Positions 30,185 to 39,480 of a stretch of 64,000 bases of DNA are shown piece by piece. Positions within the stretch are counted from its first letter, which is position 1, and each line of letters starts with the position of its first letter. Below the pieces are notes generated by a model. That model worked only from the letters and a program-made list of their open reading frames with translations, was not told the origin of the DNA and made no database searches. The position numbers were made by a program, and so were the translations under genes. Source of the stretch: Gammaproteobacteria bacterium (GTDB lineage: Bacteria > Pseudomonadota > Gammaproteobacteria > JABCZS01); NCBI GenBank assembly GCA_013289085.1, contig JABDAR010000001.1, forward strand, positions 1 through 64,000. Direction: 5' to 3'.

Positions 30185-30884
30185 ATTGCCACAAGAACAG
30201 GCAAAGGTTGTGACTATTGATGGTCCGGGTGGTTCAGGTAAAGGTACAATCAGTCGTTTATTGGCAAAACATTTGGATTGGCATTTATTAGAAAGTGGTG
30301 CGCTTTATCGTTTATTGGCTGTATGTGCAAGTAAACATCAAGTAGCCCTAGAGGATATTGCAGCGCTGACTTCACTCGCTGAAACCTTAGATGTGCAATT
30401 TATTCCTAATGCTTTGAATAATCATACTCAATTTATCCTTGAAGGCGAGGATGTCAGCAGTGACATTCTCCAAGAATCTTGCGGCGATAAAGCTTCGCAA
30501 ATCAGTGTTTATTTAAGTGTGCGTCAAGCTTTATTGGCTAAACAACGTAGTTTTCGGCAAATGCCTGGATTAGTGGCAGAAGGCCGGGATATGGGCACTG
30601 TGGTTTTTCCAGATGCTATACTAAAAATCTTTTTATCTGCAAGTACGAAAGAGAGAGCACAAAGACGTTATAACCAGTTGAAAGAGCAGGGAATTCATGT
30701 TAGTCTTGATGCACTACAAATTGAGCTGAAAACACGTGATGAGCGGGACCGACAACGTGTGGTTTCACCCTTAGAACCTGCGAAGGATGCCATTCATGTG
30801 GATACCACAGGCATGGATATTCATAGTGTATTAACTCATATTGTGCAGTTGTTTGAAGAACGTTTGAATATTAACCGCCCGTAA
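30177..30884 (+). CDS. cmk: Cytidylate kinase
   Basis: A 235-residue (d)CMP kinase. The P-loop is DGPGGSGKGT near residue 16; CMP-binding segments LLESGALYRLLA, AEGRDMGTVVFPDA and LKTRDERDRQR are present. The start at 30177 overlaps the serC stop by 8 bases; an extension upstream would lie inside serC. It lies 44 bases before rpsA. Confidence 0.96.
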   Translation: MDKLPQEQAKVVTIDGPGGSGKGTISRLLAKHLDWHLLESGALYRLLAVCASKHQVALEDIAALTSLAETLDVQFIPNALNNHTQFILEGEDVSSDILQESCGDKASQISVYLSVRQALLAKQRSFRQMPGLVAEGRDMGTVVFPDAILKIFLSASTKERAQRRYNQLKEQGIHVSLDALQIELKTRDERDRQRVVSPLEPAKDAIHVDTTGMDIHSVLTHIVQLFEERLNINRP

Positions 30885-30928
30885 GGGCCCAAACAGAGTG
30901 GGTCGATGACCCCAAGGACTGAAATTTT

Positions 30929-32617
30929 ATGAAGAATGAGCGTTTTGCCGATTTGTTTGAACAAGAAATGCAAAAGACTAAACTGTATCCTGGCCAAATT
31001 GTCACCGGCTTTGTGGTAAAAATCCAACCCGAATTTGTGATTGTAGATGCAGGATTTAAATCTGAAAGTGCTATTTCTATTAACCAATTTTTAGATGAAG
31101 CAGGCAATTTAGAAGTCGCTGAAGGCGATGAAGTTGAAGTTGCTTTGGATGCTATTGAAGATGGTTACGGCGAAACCAAATTATCAAGAGAAAAAGCCAA
31201 ACGTGCACATGCTTGGCGCTTTTTATCACAACTTCATGAATCAGGCAAAAGCGTATTGGGTACTATTACGGGTAGAGTCAAAGGCGGCTTTACAGTTGAA
31301 ATCGATGGCATACGTGCATTTTTACCAGGTTCACTGGTTGACGTTCGTCCTGTGCGTGATACTGCGCAGCTCGAAGGTAAAGAAATGGAATTCAAAGTTA
31401 TTAAATTAGACGCAAAACGTAATAACGTTGTAGTTTCGCGTCGCGCAATTATTGAATCTGAAGCAACCCCCGATAGAGAAGCCTTATTGTCTAAATTACA
31501 TGAAGGCCAAGAAGTCATGGGTGTTGTCAAAAACCTTACCGATTATGGTGCGTTTGTGGATCTGGGCGGTGTCGATGGTTTATTACATATCACTGACATG
31601 GCATGGAAACGTGTTAAACATCCAGGTGAAGTCGTCAATGTGGGCGATGAAATCAGAGTGAAAATTCTGAAATTTGATCGTGAAAAATCACGTGTTTCTT
31701 TAGGCTTAAAACAATTAGGTGATGATCCTTGGGTAACAATCACTAACAAATATCCTGTCGGTTCACGCTTAACGGGTAAAGTCACCAATATTACCGATTA
31801 TGGTTGTTTTGTTGAAATTGAAAATGGTATCGAAGGTTTAGTCCATGTGTCTGAAATGGATTGGACTAATAAAAACATTCACCCGAGCAAAGTTGTGAAG
31901 TTGGAACAAGAAGTTCCGGTAGAAGTATTAGAAATTGATCAAGAACGTCGTCGTATTTCCTTAGGTATTAAACAATGTATAGATAATCCTTGGGAAGAGT
32001 TTGCGAAGCAACATGGTAAAAATGAACGCATCAGCGGCACGATTAAATCTATTACCGATTTTGGTATTTTCGTAGGCCTTGAAGGTGATATTGATGGTTT
32101 AGTACATTTGTCTGATATTTCCTGGACTTTGCCAGGTGAAGAAGCCGTACGTCAATACAAAAAAGGCGATGAAATTGAAGCCTTAATATTGGCTATTGAT
32201 GCAGAACGTGAACGTATTTCCTTAGGCATTAAACAGCTTGAACAAGATCCTTATTCCAATTTTGCAGCAGGTTATGAGAAAGGCACCATTGTAAATGGAA
32301 CAGTGATCGAAGTGGACGCCAAAGGTGCAAAAATTGAACTCACCAATGGTGCGCAAGGCTATATTCGTGCTTCAGAAATTGCAGCGGATCGGGTAGAAGA
32401 TGCGCGTACACATTTGAATGTGGGTGATACTGTAGAAGCTAAATTTATTGGTCTAGATAAGAAAAATCGCATGATTAACTTGTCTATTAAGGCTAAAGAT
32501 GAAGCAGACAATGCTTATGATGCGTCAGCTCTGGACAACCAGGGTGGTGAAGCACCTAAGCTTGGCGACCTACTTAAAGAAAAGATCAGTGGCTCAGCAC
32601 AACATGATGAAAAATAA
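30929..32617 (+). CDS. rpsA: 30S ribosomal protein S1
   Basis: A 562-residue mRNA-binding ribosomal protein with six S1 (OB-fold) repeats, at roughly 20-90, 105-170, 190-260, 275-345, 360-435 and 450-520. Repeats 3-6 carry the classical GxVxxITDYGxFVxL and GLVHxSDxxW motifs. The leader holds a short hairpin (GGGTC/GACCC, 30900-30912) that could take part in the translational autoregulation known for S1 in E. coli; this is inferred. The C-terminal tail after repeat 6 is acidic. Confidence 0.98.
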   Translation: MKNERFADLFEQEMQKTKLYPGQIVTGFVVKIQPEFVIVDAGFKSESAISINQFLDEAGNLEVAEGDEVEVALDAIEDGYGETKLSREKAKRAHAWRFLSQLHESGKSVLGTITGRVKGGFTVEIDGIRAFLPGSLVDVRPVRDTAQLEGKEMEFKVIKLDAKRNNVVVSRRAIIESEATPDREALLSKLHEGQEVMGVVKNLTDYGAFVDLGGVDGLLHITDMAWKRVKHPGEVVNVGDEIRVKILKFDREKSRVSLGLKQLGDDPWVTITNKYPVGSRLTGKVTNITDYGCFVEIENGIEGLVHVSEMDWTNKNIHPSKVVKLEQEVPVEVLEIDQERRRISLGIKQCIDNPWEEFAKQHGKNERISGTIKSITDFGIFVGLEGDIDGLVHLSDISWTLPGEEAVRQYKKGDEIEALILAIDAERERISLGIKQLEQDPYSNFAAGYEKGTIVNGTVIEVDAKGAKIELTNGAQGYIRASEIAADRVEDARTHLNVGDTVEAKFIGLDKKNRMINLSIKAKDEADNAYDASALDNQGGEAPKLGDLLKEKISGSAQHDEK

Positions 32618-32671
32618 GCTATTATTAAGGCACACTGAACTTTAGAATGTCTTGGAATATAGGGCGCGATA

Positions 32672-33004
32672 ATGACTAAATCTGAACTTATAGAGCAGCT
32701 TGCTGCAAAACAGGTGCATCTGGCTTATAAAGATATAGAAATTGCAGTTAAAACTATTCTTGAGTGTATGTCAGATGCTTTAACCGAGGGTAAACGAATT
32801 GAAATTCGTGGCTTTGGTAGTTTTTCATTGCATTATCGCCCGCCTAGAATTGGTCGCAATCCTAAAACGGGTGGTGCGGTTCGACTAGAAGGTAAATATG
32901 TGCCTTTCTTTAAGCCAGGAAAAGAATTGCGAGATCGTATCAACGCATCTTTATTGCGCGGACAAGTGATCGTGCAAGATGATAGTGAAGATGAGGTGGA
33001 GTAG
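32672..33004 (+). CDS. ihfB: Integration host factor beta subunit
   Basis: A 110-residue HU-fold protein starting [14 protein letters not shown], with [25 protein letters not shown] and the DNA-binding arm. It partners IhfA (11484-11810). Position after rpsA is the classic cmk-rpsA-ihfB arrangement. The acidic tail DDSEDEVE is longer than in E. coli. A short palindromic repeat follows the stop. Confidence 0.97.
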   Translation: MTKSELIEQLAAKQVHLAYKDIEIAVKTILECMSDALTEGKRIEIRGFGSFSLHYRPPRIGRNPKTGGAVRLEGKYVPFFKPGKELRDRINASLLRGQVIVQDDSEDEVE

Positions 33005-33021
33005 TAGCCTCCGTAATATGG

Positions 33022-33041
33022 ATCCCCGCCTTCGCGGGGAT
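33022..33041. repeat. Short GC-rich palindromic repeat (copy 2)
   Basis: ATCCCCGC / GCGGGGAT with loop CTTC, the same 8-bp stem as at 8465-8484, also followed by ATGA. It lies between ihfB and lapA. Confidence 0.7.
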
Positions 33042-33064
33042 GATGACTGCGTAAGGTATCAATC

Positions 33065-33355
33065 ATGCGTCTTCTAAGTTCAATTTTTCTCATCGCCCTT
33101 ATTATTCTAGCCATCAGCTTTTCATTGCTGAATGCGGAAGTCGTCAGCGTTAATTATTTTTTTAATAAACAAGAATTGCCTTTATCTTTATTATTACTCA
33201 TTGCACTTTTTTTAGGATGCCTATTGGGCTTTTTAGCGCAACTTAAAGTATCTTTACAACAACGTTATCAAAATTATGCGCTTAATAAAAAAATTAATTT
33301 ACTGAACCAAGAACTCAATAATCTACGTGCGTTGCCCGTAAAGGATCATTTGTGA
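33065..33355 (+). CDS. lapA: LapA-family inner membrane protein
   Basis: A 96-residue protein with two transmembrane helices (about 3-22 and 40-62) and a basic coiled C-terminal tail, matching the LapA (DUF1049) family. In E. coli LapA acts with LapB in LPS transport/assembly control. It overlaps lapB by 3 bases. Confidence 0.9.
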   Translation: MRLLSSIFLIALIILAISFSLLNAEVVSVNYFFNKQELPLSLLLLIALFLGCLLGFLAQLKVSLQQRYQNYALNKKINLLNQELNNLRALPVKDHL

Positions 33356-34587
33356 GTTTAACCTTGCTTTGGCTATTATTGCCAGTTGCAGCTTTGTCAG
33401 GTTATTTAGCTGCGAAAAAAAGTATGCGCGGCCCTTCAGGGCAGAAAAACTTTTCATCTTCCAAAGAATATCTGACTGGACTTAATTTTTTATTAAACGA
33501 GCAACCCGATAAAGCTTTAGAACTTTTTATTAAATTGTTAGAAGTCGACAGTGACACCATTGAAACGCATTTTGCTTTAGGCAGTTTATTTCGTCGTCGT
33601 GGCGAAGTCGATAGAGCCATACGTATCCATCAAAATTTAATTGCGCGTCCTGATTTAAGTCGTGCTCATCGCTTGCAAGCTTTATTAGAATTAGGCCATG
33701 ATTATTTGCGCGCGGGGGTGCTGGATCGCGCTGAAGCGTTGTTTCAAGAATTAGTAGGCTTAAAAGCCCATATGCGTTTAAGTTTGCAATGTTTGATGGA
33801 TATTTACCAACAAGAACGCGATTGGGATAAAGCCATTAATACTGCCACACAATTTGAACGCTACACCGGTGAAAATATGGCGTCTGTTATTGCGCATTAT
33901 TATTGCGAATTAGCAGAATTAGCAGTTGCCGCAGCACAACCCGAACAAATGAACCGTTACTTAAAACAAGCGATTCATGCAGATCCTAAAAGTGTGCGTG
34001 CACAATTATTACAAGCAAGACAAGCTTTTGATGCAAGAGATTATAAATTAGCGATTTCACATTATCAGCGCGTTAAATCAAGAAACCCAGAATTCACTTC
34101 AGAAATTTTATTGCCATTAGCACAATGTTATGAGGCCTGTGGTCAAGAGCAACAGTTTCACGATTTTTTGCATAAATGTTTGGAAGAAGAATTAGGCGCG
34201 GTGATATGCGCAACATTTTCCAGTGAGCTTTCGCAATATATTAGTGATCCAAATGATATTCATATTATTGCAGAACAATTAGAAAAACGCCCTTCAGTGC
34301 ATGCGATATATGCGCTAATTGAATTTCGATATAAAGACAGTGTCGGAGAAGAAGCAGCACATTTATCTTTATTACGCGATGTAGTGCGGCAATTACTGGG
34401 TAAAGAAGCCGCCTATTATTGTGAAAATTGTGGTTTTTCTGCACAAGCCTTATATTGGTTATGCCCTAGTTGTAAACATTGGGATGTGATTAAACCCTTT
34501 AGTGGTTTTAGAATTATTCCAGAGGAGTTGACATACACATCTGCGCTGCCTCATCAGCTGTCACATACACCCGTCCCGCTTGATTAA
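33352..34587 (+). CDS. lapB: LPS assembly protein LapB (YciM)
   Basis: A 411-residue membrane-anchored TPR protein. One N-terminal helix (about 2-20) is followed by TPR units through about residue 340 and a C-terminal rubredoxin-type zinc site with CENCGF and CPSCKHWD. In enterobacteria LapB directs FtsH degradation of LpxC and so sets LPS amount. Start is GTG at 33352, overlapping lapA. Its last 74 bases overlap the convergent pseudopilin gene. Confidence 0.95.
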   Translation: MSLTLLWLLLPVAALSGYLAAKKSMRGPSGQKNFSSSKEYLTGLNFLLNEQPDKALELFIKLLEVDSDTIETHFALGSLFRRRGEVDRAIRIHQNLIARPDLSRAHRLQALLELGHDYLRAGVLDRAEALFQELVGLKAHMRLSLQCLMDIYQQERDWDKAINTATQFERYTGENMASVIAHYYCELAELAVAAAQPEQMNRYLKQAIHADPKSVRAQLLQARQAFDARDYKLAISHYQRVKSRNPEFTSEILLPLAQCYEACGQEQQFHDFLHKCLEEELGAVICATFSSELSQYISDPNDIHIIAEQLEKRPSVHAIYALIEFRYKDSVGEEAAHLSLLRDVVRQLLGKEAAYYCENCGFSAQALYWLCPSCKHWDVIKPFSGFRIIPEELTYTSALPHQLSHTPVPLD

Positions 34588-34999
34588 ATACGATACGTTT
34601 TGCAAAATTTAAATTTTTAGGACAATAATAAAAACTGCCATTTTGAGTTTTCGTCATGCCATTTGCAGAAAATTGGATAAGATGCTCACTCCCCAAAGGA
34701 AATGTTTTTAAAAAAATATGGGCATGATGTTGAAAAAAAATGGATGAAATTATATGTTCATTTTCATCTTGTAATAATAAGCCTAAAGACCAAGTGTCAC
34801 TAGGCGATAAGGTCATATTTTCACGTCGTAATAAGGCTTGTTGTCTTGCCAAGGTGAATGTTCGCACTATCTGCTCGACCTCTGTTTGCGCTTGATGGCG
34901 ATCTAAAAAATCATGATATTGTGGCACGGCAAATAGGGCGAGCATCGCGATTAAAAGTAGCACTAGAATAAGCTCTAAAAATGTAAATCCATCCTGCAT
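34514..34999 (-). CDS. GspH/FimT-type pseudopilin
   Basis: A 161-residue prepilin-like protein. The leader MQDG is followed by FTFLELILVLLLIAMLALFAVPQYHDF, with Phe+1 and Glu+5 of the mature N-terminus. The body, with a late CP...C pair, suits minor pseudopilins of the GspH/FimT group. It is isolated from any secretion operon. It overlaps lapB by 74 bases at the 3' end and is divergent from the flavoenzyme gene with only 17 bases between starts. Confidence 0.85.
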   Translation of the reverse strand: MQDGFTFLELILVLLLIAMLALFAVPQYHDFLDRHQAQTEVEQIVRTFTLARQQALLRRENMTLSPSDTWSLGLLLQDENEHIISSIFFQHHAHIFLKTFPLGSEHLIQFSANGMTKTQNGSFYYCPKNLNFAKRIVFNQAGRVYVTADEAAQMCMSTPLE

Positions 35000-35016
35000 A
35001 ATGGTATAATCTCTCC

Positions 35017-36000
35017 ATGTCAGATTTTCTTATTATTGGTGGCGGTATTATCGGATTATTAACCGCGCGCGCCTTACAAAAACGCGGTGCTGAAGTCACT
35101 TTACTCGAAGCAAACACATGCGGTCAAGAAGCTTCTTGGGCAGGTGGTGGCATTATTTCTCCGCTTTACCCGTGGCGTTATCCGGATTTTATCACCGAGC
35201 TTGCAAAAGCATCTCAATATATTTATCCCCAATTAGCAGAAGAACTATTCAATGAAACGGGTATCGACATAGAATTATTACGCAGTGGTTTATTAATGAT
35301 GGACGCCCAAGAAACCATCCCCGCCATGCAATGGGCAAAACAGCATCAAATGCAAATAGATAAAATAGACAACGACCTATGGATGCCACAAGTGATGCAA
35401 GTGCGCAATCCAAGATTATTAAAAGCATTGGTTGCAAGTTTAAAACAAACAAAAGTAAAATTATTAGAACATCAAAAAGTTTTAAAGTTAAACGAAAAAA
35501 ATAATGTGATTAAAAACGTAAAAACAGCACAACAAACATTTCAAGCCGATAAAATAATTATCACGGCAGGGGCCTGGAGTGGTGAGCTTTTCACACCGTT
35601 AAACATTACCCCCGTCAAAGGCCAAATGTTATTATTCGCAGCGAAAAAAAATTTATTAGAAAAAATTATTTTATATCACAACCATTATGTTATCCCTCGC
35701 AAAGACGGACTTATCTTAGCGGGCAGTACTATGGAATATCAAGCAGGATTTAATCAAATCCCCACACAAGCAGGATTCAATGAATTATATGAATCCGCAA
35801 TCAATATTTTACCCAAACTAAAAGATTGCGAAGTCATTGCTCAATGGTCAGGTTTACGTCCCTATAATCCAGAAGGCATCCCAGCCATAGGCAAAGTTGC
35901 ATCTTATGAAAACTTATACATTAACGCAGGTCATTTTAGAAATGGCTTAGTATTAGCTCCAGCTTCCGTTGAATATTTTATGAAGAATATGCAAAAATAA
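35017..36000 (+). CDS. FAD-dependent amine oxidase, glycine oxidase (ThiO)-like
   Basis: A 327-residue DAO-family flavoprotein. GGGIIGLLTARAL (FAD Rossmann motif, residues 8-20), EASWAGGGIISPLYPWRYP and GLRPYNPEGIPAIGKV are visible; the last two are close to ThiO/glycine oxidase. It would oxidise glycine or another amino acid to an imine with release of hydrogen peroxide; in thiamine synthesis the product is dehydroglycine. No other thi gene is adjacent, so pathway is uncertain. The stop overlaps the convergent membrane protein by 23 bases. Confidence 0.85.
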   Translation: MSDFLIIGGGIIGLLTARALQKRGAEVTLLEANTCGQEASWAGGGIISPLYPWRYPDFITELAKASQYIYPQLAEELFNETGIDIELLRSGLLMMDAQETIPAMQWAKQHQMQIDKIDNDLWMPQVMQVRNPRLLKALVASLKQTKVKLLEHQKVLKLNEKNNVIKNVKTAQQTFQADKIIITAGAWSGELFTPLNITPVKGQMLLFAAKKNLLEKIILYHNHYVIPRKDGLILAGSTMEYQAGFNQIPTQAGFNELYESAINILPKLKDCEVIAQWSGLRPYNPEGIPAIGKVASYENLYINAGHFRNGLVLAPASVEYFMKNMQK

Positions 36001-36316
36001 TCAAGCTGGTCAAAGCTAAAATTGCAATTACACCATGAAAAATAGCAAGTTTTTTAGGGCTAATGGTATTACTCAAATCTTTATGTAATAAAATGATACC
36101 TGCGCAGGCCGCTATGATGAATATGATTAAAGATAATATCGGTGCGTTTTTATAAAATATACAATAAATAATTAATAATACAGCACCGAGTATCGCACCA
36201 CAGCCGTGAATAATTGCAATGCCTTTGGGTGTATTTTTATTTCTTAAAATAAATGAAATTAAATAAATACCACCTAAAGCGACTAGTATAAAAATACTGA
36301 TGATGAATATTAACAT
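35978..36316 (-). CDS. Small four-helix membrane protein
   Basis: A 112-residue, very hydrophobic protein with four predicted membrane spans (about 2-22, 33-52, 60-78, 90-110). An internal duplication is suggested by KGIAIIHGCGAILG and KKLAIFHGVIAILA, each heading the second span of a two-helix unit. No function is recognised. It starts 8 bases after the FAD-Rieske gene ends on the same strand and so is probably its operon partner. Confidence 0.75.
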   Translation of the reverse strand: MLIFIISIFILVALGGIYLISFILRNKNTPKGIAIIHGCGAILGAVLLIIYCIFYKNAPILSLIIFIIAACAGIILLHKDLSNTISPKKLAIFHGVIAILALTSLIIFAYSS

Positions 36317-36324
36317 TTTTCGAC

Positions 36325-37830
36325 CTATTTCTTTTCTAAATCAAATTGCGCTGGACCTTCGATCACTTTTCCTTCTTTAGTAAATCGACTGCCATGACAA
36401 GGGCAATCCCAAGTTTTTTCTTCATCATTCCAATTGACAATGCCTTTCATATGCGAGCACACCGCGGATACGATATGAAGTTGATTGTTTGCATCACGTG
36501 AAATTGCACATTTTTCATGGTTAATTTCAAGCACTTTACCTTTGCCAATTTTAATATCCTCATATGGAGTTGTTTTAAAAGTGGGTAAATCTTTAAGATA
36601 TTGCATCAATACATTGATATTATCTTTAACAAAAAAAGACCATGAAGCTATAGGCGTAAAACGGGTAGCATCATATTTTTTTTGCCAATCGCCTATTTTA
36701 TTATTATTTAAAATGGCATTGCCAATAATGATTCCAGCCAAAGTACCATAAATCAAACCATCTGCAAAATAGCCTGTGGCGATATAAGTGTGTTTTGCAC
36801 CATCCGCCAAACCAATATAGGGCACATCATCGGCTGAATGATAATGCTGCGCAGACCAGTGATAAACAAATTTAGAAATTTTAAATTTTTCACTTAAGAA
36901 ATTTTCAAGATCTTGATAATAAGCATGATGCGGCTGTCTTTGACCGGTTTTGTGGTGATTGCCTGATACGATGATTAGATTCAATGCTTTACCATTATCG
37001 CTATGTGTACAAATCGCATGATGCGGCTGATTTAAATCCCAAAAATTACCTTCTGGATAAATATTGTCTTCTAAATGTGCGGCGACACCATAACTTCTAT
37101 AGGCGGCTAAACACATTTGCTTAAAGTTTACACCTATGGGTGTGTGGGTTGCGATAATGCCATGCTTGGCAAAAACTTTACCTTGTGCGGTGTGAAAAAT
37201 GACGCCATTATTAGTTTCTTCACTTTGAATTACCCGACTATTTTCATAAATTAAGCAACCTTTTGTAGCTAACCTTGCAGCAAGCTCGGTGACGTAAATT
37301 AACGGATTAAATCGCGCTTGATTGTCTAACAGCGCAGCACTTTTAAATTCTAAATTAAGCGGCAAAGAAGTAGTTAAATCAATGGCAACACCATTTTTTT
37401 TCATCAATTCCACTTCAGTTTCTAAGAATTTAATTTGCTCGGGATTATTGGTATACAAAAACCAAGGTCTGCGTGCAAAATGACAGTTAATATTTTCTTG
37501 CGCTGCAATTTTTTCAATATAATCTATCGCAAACTGTCTAGAAGAAAGAATGGTATTCACAGTTGCATTATCAAATTTTTTAAGAATATTTTGATAATAA
37601 GGCTGAACAGGAATATAAAGATTGCCTGTTGAATCACCAGTCGTGCCTTCGCCAATAGAAAGCGCTTCTATAATGGCTACTTTTTTGCCATTTTGAATTA
37701 AATGTTGTGCGGCCGTGATACCTGTGATTCCACCGCCAATAATGGCAATATCAACAGATATTTCTTGATTCAAAGTAGGATAAATAGATTGTTTATTAAA
37801 CTGTGCTTTCCAGGGCGATTGTGTATTCAT
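36325..37830 (-). CDS. FAD-dependent oxidoreductase fused to a Rieske [2Fe-2S] domain
   Basis: A 501-residue fusion. Residues 1-385 form a DAO-type flavoprotein with IIGGGITGITAAQHL near residue 30 and the late segment YIATGYFADGLIYGTLAG. Residues about 415-501 form a Rieske domain with CSH and CPCHGSRF as the Cys/His ligands. Such fusions are known as a distinct family in many bacteria, thought to pass electrons from FAD to the iron-sulfur centre; substrate unknown. It begins about 78 bases from the divergent tRNA-Lys, and a small membrane protein follows at 8 bases. Confidence 0.9.
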   Translation of the reverse strand: MNTQSPWKAQFNKQSIYPTLNQEISVDIAIIGGGITGITAAQHLIQNGKKVAIIEALSIGEGTTGDSTGNLYIPVQPYYQNILKKFDNATVNTILSSRQFAIDYIEKIAAQENINCHFARRPWFLYTNNPEQIKFLETEVELMKKNGVAIDLTTSLPLNLEFKSAALLDNQARFNPLIYVTELAARLATKGCLIYENSRVIQSEETNNGVIFHTAQGKVFAKHGIIATHTPIGVNFKQMCLAAYRSYGVAAHLEDNIYPEGNFWDLNQPHHAICTHSDNGKALNLIIVSGNHHKTGQRQPHHAYYQDLENFLSEKFKISKFVYHWSAQHYHSADDVPYIGLADGAKHTYIATGYFADGLIYGTLAGIIIGNAILNNNKIGDWQKKYDATRFTPIASWSFFVKDNINVLMQYLKDLPTFKTTPYEDIKIGKGKVLEINHEKCAISRDANNQLHIVSAVCSHMKGIVNWNDEEKTWDCPCHGSRFTKEGKVIEGPAQFDLEKK

Positions 37831-37908
37831 AACTAAAGCTTATCAGTGATTGCTATTATTTCAAATTTAGTTTAGTGATAATAACTTGATTTGCTATAAT
37901 CAATCTTC

Positions 37909-37981
37909 GGGTCGTTAGCTCAGCTGGTAGAGCGTCGGACTCTTAATCCGCTGGTCGTTGGTTCGATCCCAACACGACCCA
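37909..37981 (+). tRNA. tRNA-Lys (anticodon CTT)
   Basis: A 73-base cloverleaf: acceptor GGGTCGT/ACGACCC, D stem GCTC/GAGC, anticodon loop CTCTTAA giving CTT (lysine AAG), variable TGGTC, T stem GTTGG/CCAAC. The outermost anticodon-stem pair is a T-C mismatch. CCA is not encoded. A TATAAT box at 37895-37900 lies just upstream. Part of its T arm and acceptor is repeated at 41617-41645. Confidence 0.95.
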
Positions 37982-38063
37982 TAAAATTAAGAACTAAAAA
38001 ACTCTTCAATCATAGGCCTAATATTTTTATAGGAAAAATGATATGGAATCATATAACCGCTGA

Positions 38064-39125
38064 TTAATTAAATTCAGCCAGGGTTATAGTTTCAACATTA
38101 TTAGATTTAACGTCTTCTAGTGCTTCGCTTAATAAACCATCGCCTTTTTTGGGTAACGGGTTTACCCAAAAAAGTTGTTGCTCCCAATCTTCTGGGAACC
38201 CCATATCTTTAACACTCATATGTGCTGTGGCAGGAAAAGAACGTATTAAATCAGTCACGCGCTGTTGCCAAGAAGAACGCGGACAAAGATGCTGCATAAA
38301 ATGCGCTAAGATGCAAAATACAATATAAATCCTGGATGTTATTTGAGCGTTACCAATAAAAGAATCAAAGTTTATCATGGCTCCTTGTTTTGCAAGCTTG
38401 GGTTGATCAATTAAATTTCTGTTCCATAGTCGGCCGTGATGGGCCACTACATTACGTGCATAATTTAAACAACGAAGCCAGCTTTCCATTACTTGCCAAT
38501 CAGAAATATTATATTTTGCAGCAATTTCGGTTTTATCTTTTACTGTCATGCCTTGATAGAATGTAGCTAAAAGACCAAAATCCCATAATTCAACGGCAAT
38601 CCAAATTGGCAAGGGTAAACCATATTTTATTTTATAATGTGTTGTAAAATCTTCTTTTGATCGTTTGATTAATTGCTCATGTTTATTCAACCATTCTTGA
38701 TGCCTAGTTTTGCCTGTTTTTGAATTTATTTTTTTAGTAAAATTACCGTGTAATAGTGAGGGTTTTATATAGGCGAATGGATCCTGTTTCCCAAGTAAAT
38801 AAGCAATGTCTACTCTAAAAGCAATTTCTAATCGTTCAATTGCATCTAATGCTAATAGCCGTAATTTTTTGTCAAAAACGTATAAAGCTACTCCATCTTC
38901 AAATCTAGCGCCAGGCATAAATTCATCAGAACGTTGGGCTCTATATTGACCTGCTGATGAAGGAATTGGTTTTCGGCAGGGGTACCAATAGCCACTTAAA
39001 CGGTAATAACCTACACGAGACAAATATGCTAATGCTGCAACGTCATCGGTTATTTCTAGCCCTCGTGACTTTAATAAGTCTAGTTGTTGCTTAAAGCTAA
39101 GATGAGGTTTGTTGTAGGATGACAT
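38064..39125 (-). CDS. Abi-family (AbiD/AbiF, Abi_2) phage-resistance protein
   Basis: A 353-residue protein of the Abi_2 family. Visible hallmarks are the N-terminal LSFKQQLDLLKSRGLEI, YLSRVGYYRLSGYWYPCR, FDKKLRLLALDAIERLEIAFRVDIAYLL, and the C-terminal RNVVAHHGRLWNR, a HEPN-type Arg-x4-His ribonuclease-like motif. These proteins give abortive infection in lactococci and elsewhere. The ATG at 39125 (MSSYNKPHLSF) is preferred; a frame extension reaches 39158. It is the first gene after tRNA-Lys, in an apparent mobile segment, and stands alone. Confidence 0.87.
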   Translation of the reverse strand: MSSYNKPHLSFKQQLDLLKSRGLEITDDVAALAYLSRVGYYRLSGYWYPCRKPIPSSAGQYRAQRSDEFMPGARFEDGVALYVFDKKLRLLALDAIERLEIAFRVDIAYLLGKQDPFAYIKPSLLHGNFTKKINSKTGKTRHQEWLNKHEQLIKRSKEDFTTHYKIKYGLPLPIWIAVELWDFGLLATFYQGMTVKDKTEIAAKYNISDWQVMESWLRCLNYARNVVAHHGRLWNRNLIDQPKLAKQGAMINFDSFIGNAQITSRIYIVFCILAHFMQHLCPRSSWQQRVTDLIRSFPATAHMSVKDMGFPEDWEQQLFWVNPLPKKGDGLLSEALEDVKSNNVETITLAEFN

Positions 39126-39480
39126 AGACTGCTCATAAAAGAAAACCCACCCGTGCATTTTTCAATGTAGAGGAGCAGGCCGTGTTGTCTATATTATAAA
39201 TGCCCTTTTGACACAAGGCAACTGATCTAATTGATCTGATTGAATCTTATGCCAATAGTTAAACTGTCCCAAAACGTACTGGGGTCTTGCCATCAGGGTA
39301 ATATTGTTATACTGCCCCAAAATTTTACCAATACACCACGGTTTATGGCGTATTGATGCGATATTACACGGTTTTTTTAGTGGAGAAATGACGGTAAGTC
39401 ATTGATTTAATTAGAACTCTATATATTTTAAAAATAAATTTTCAAACCCACTATTTTTAATCATTATAGTGGGTTACGAG
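39126..39480. other. Intergenic region, 355 bases
   Basis: AT-rich and without a convincing reading frame. It holds the upstream region of the Abi gene and, near 39445-39475, the terminator of the phosphoesterase gene. A CTGGGGTC word at 39279-39286 recurs at 41561-41568; nothing else recognised. Confidence 0.5.
39441..39475 (-). terminator. Terminator of the phosphoesterase gene
   Basis: AACCCACTAT (39445-39454) pairs perfectly with ATAGTGGGTT (39466-39475). Read on the minus strand the hairpin follows the stop by a few bases and is followed by a T-rich stretch (GAAAATTTATTTTT). Confidence 0.8.

Noticed and set aside
37909-37981. Possible non-functional tRNA-Lys because of the T-C mismatch in the anticodon stem
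   Set aside because: Only the outermost pair is affected; all other stems pair fully, the anticodon loop is normal, and a TATAAT box lies just upstream.
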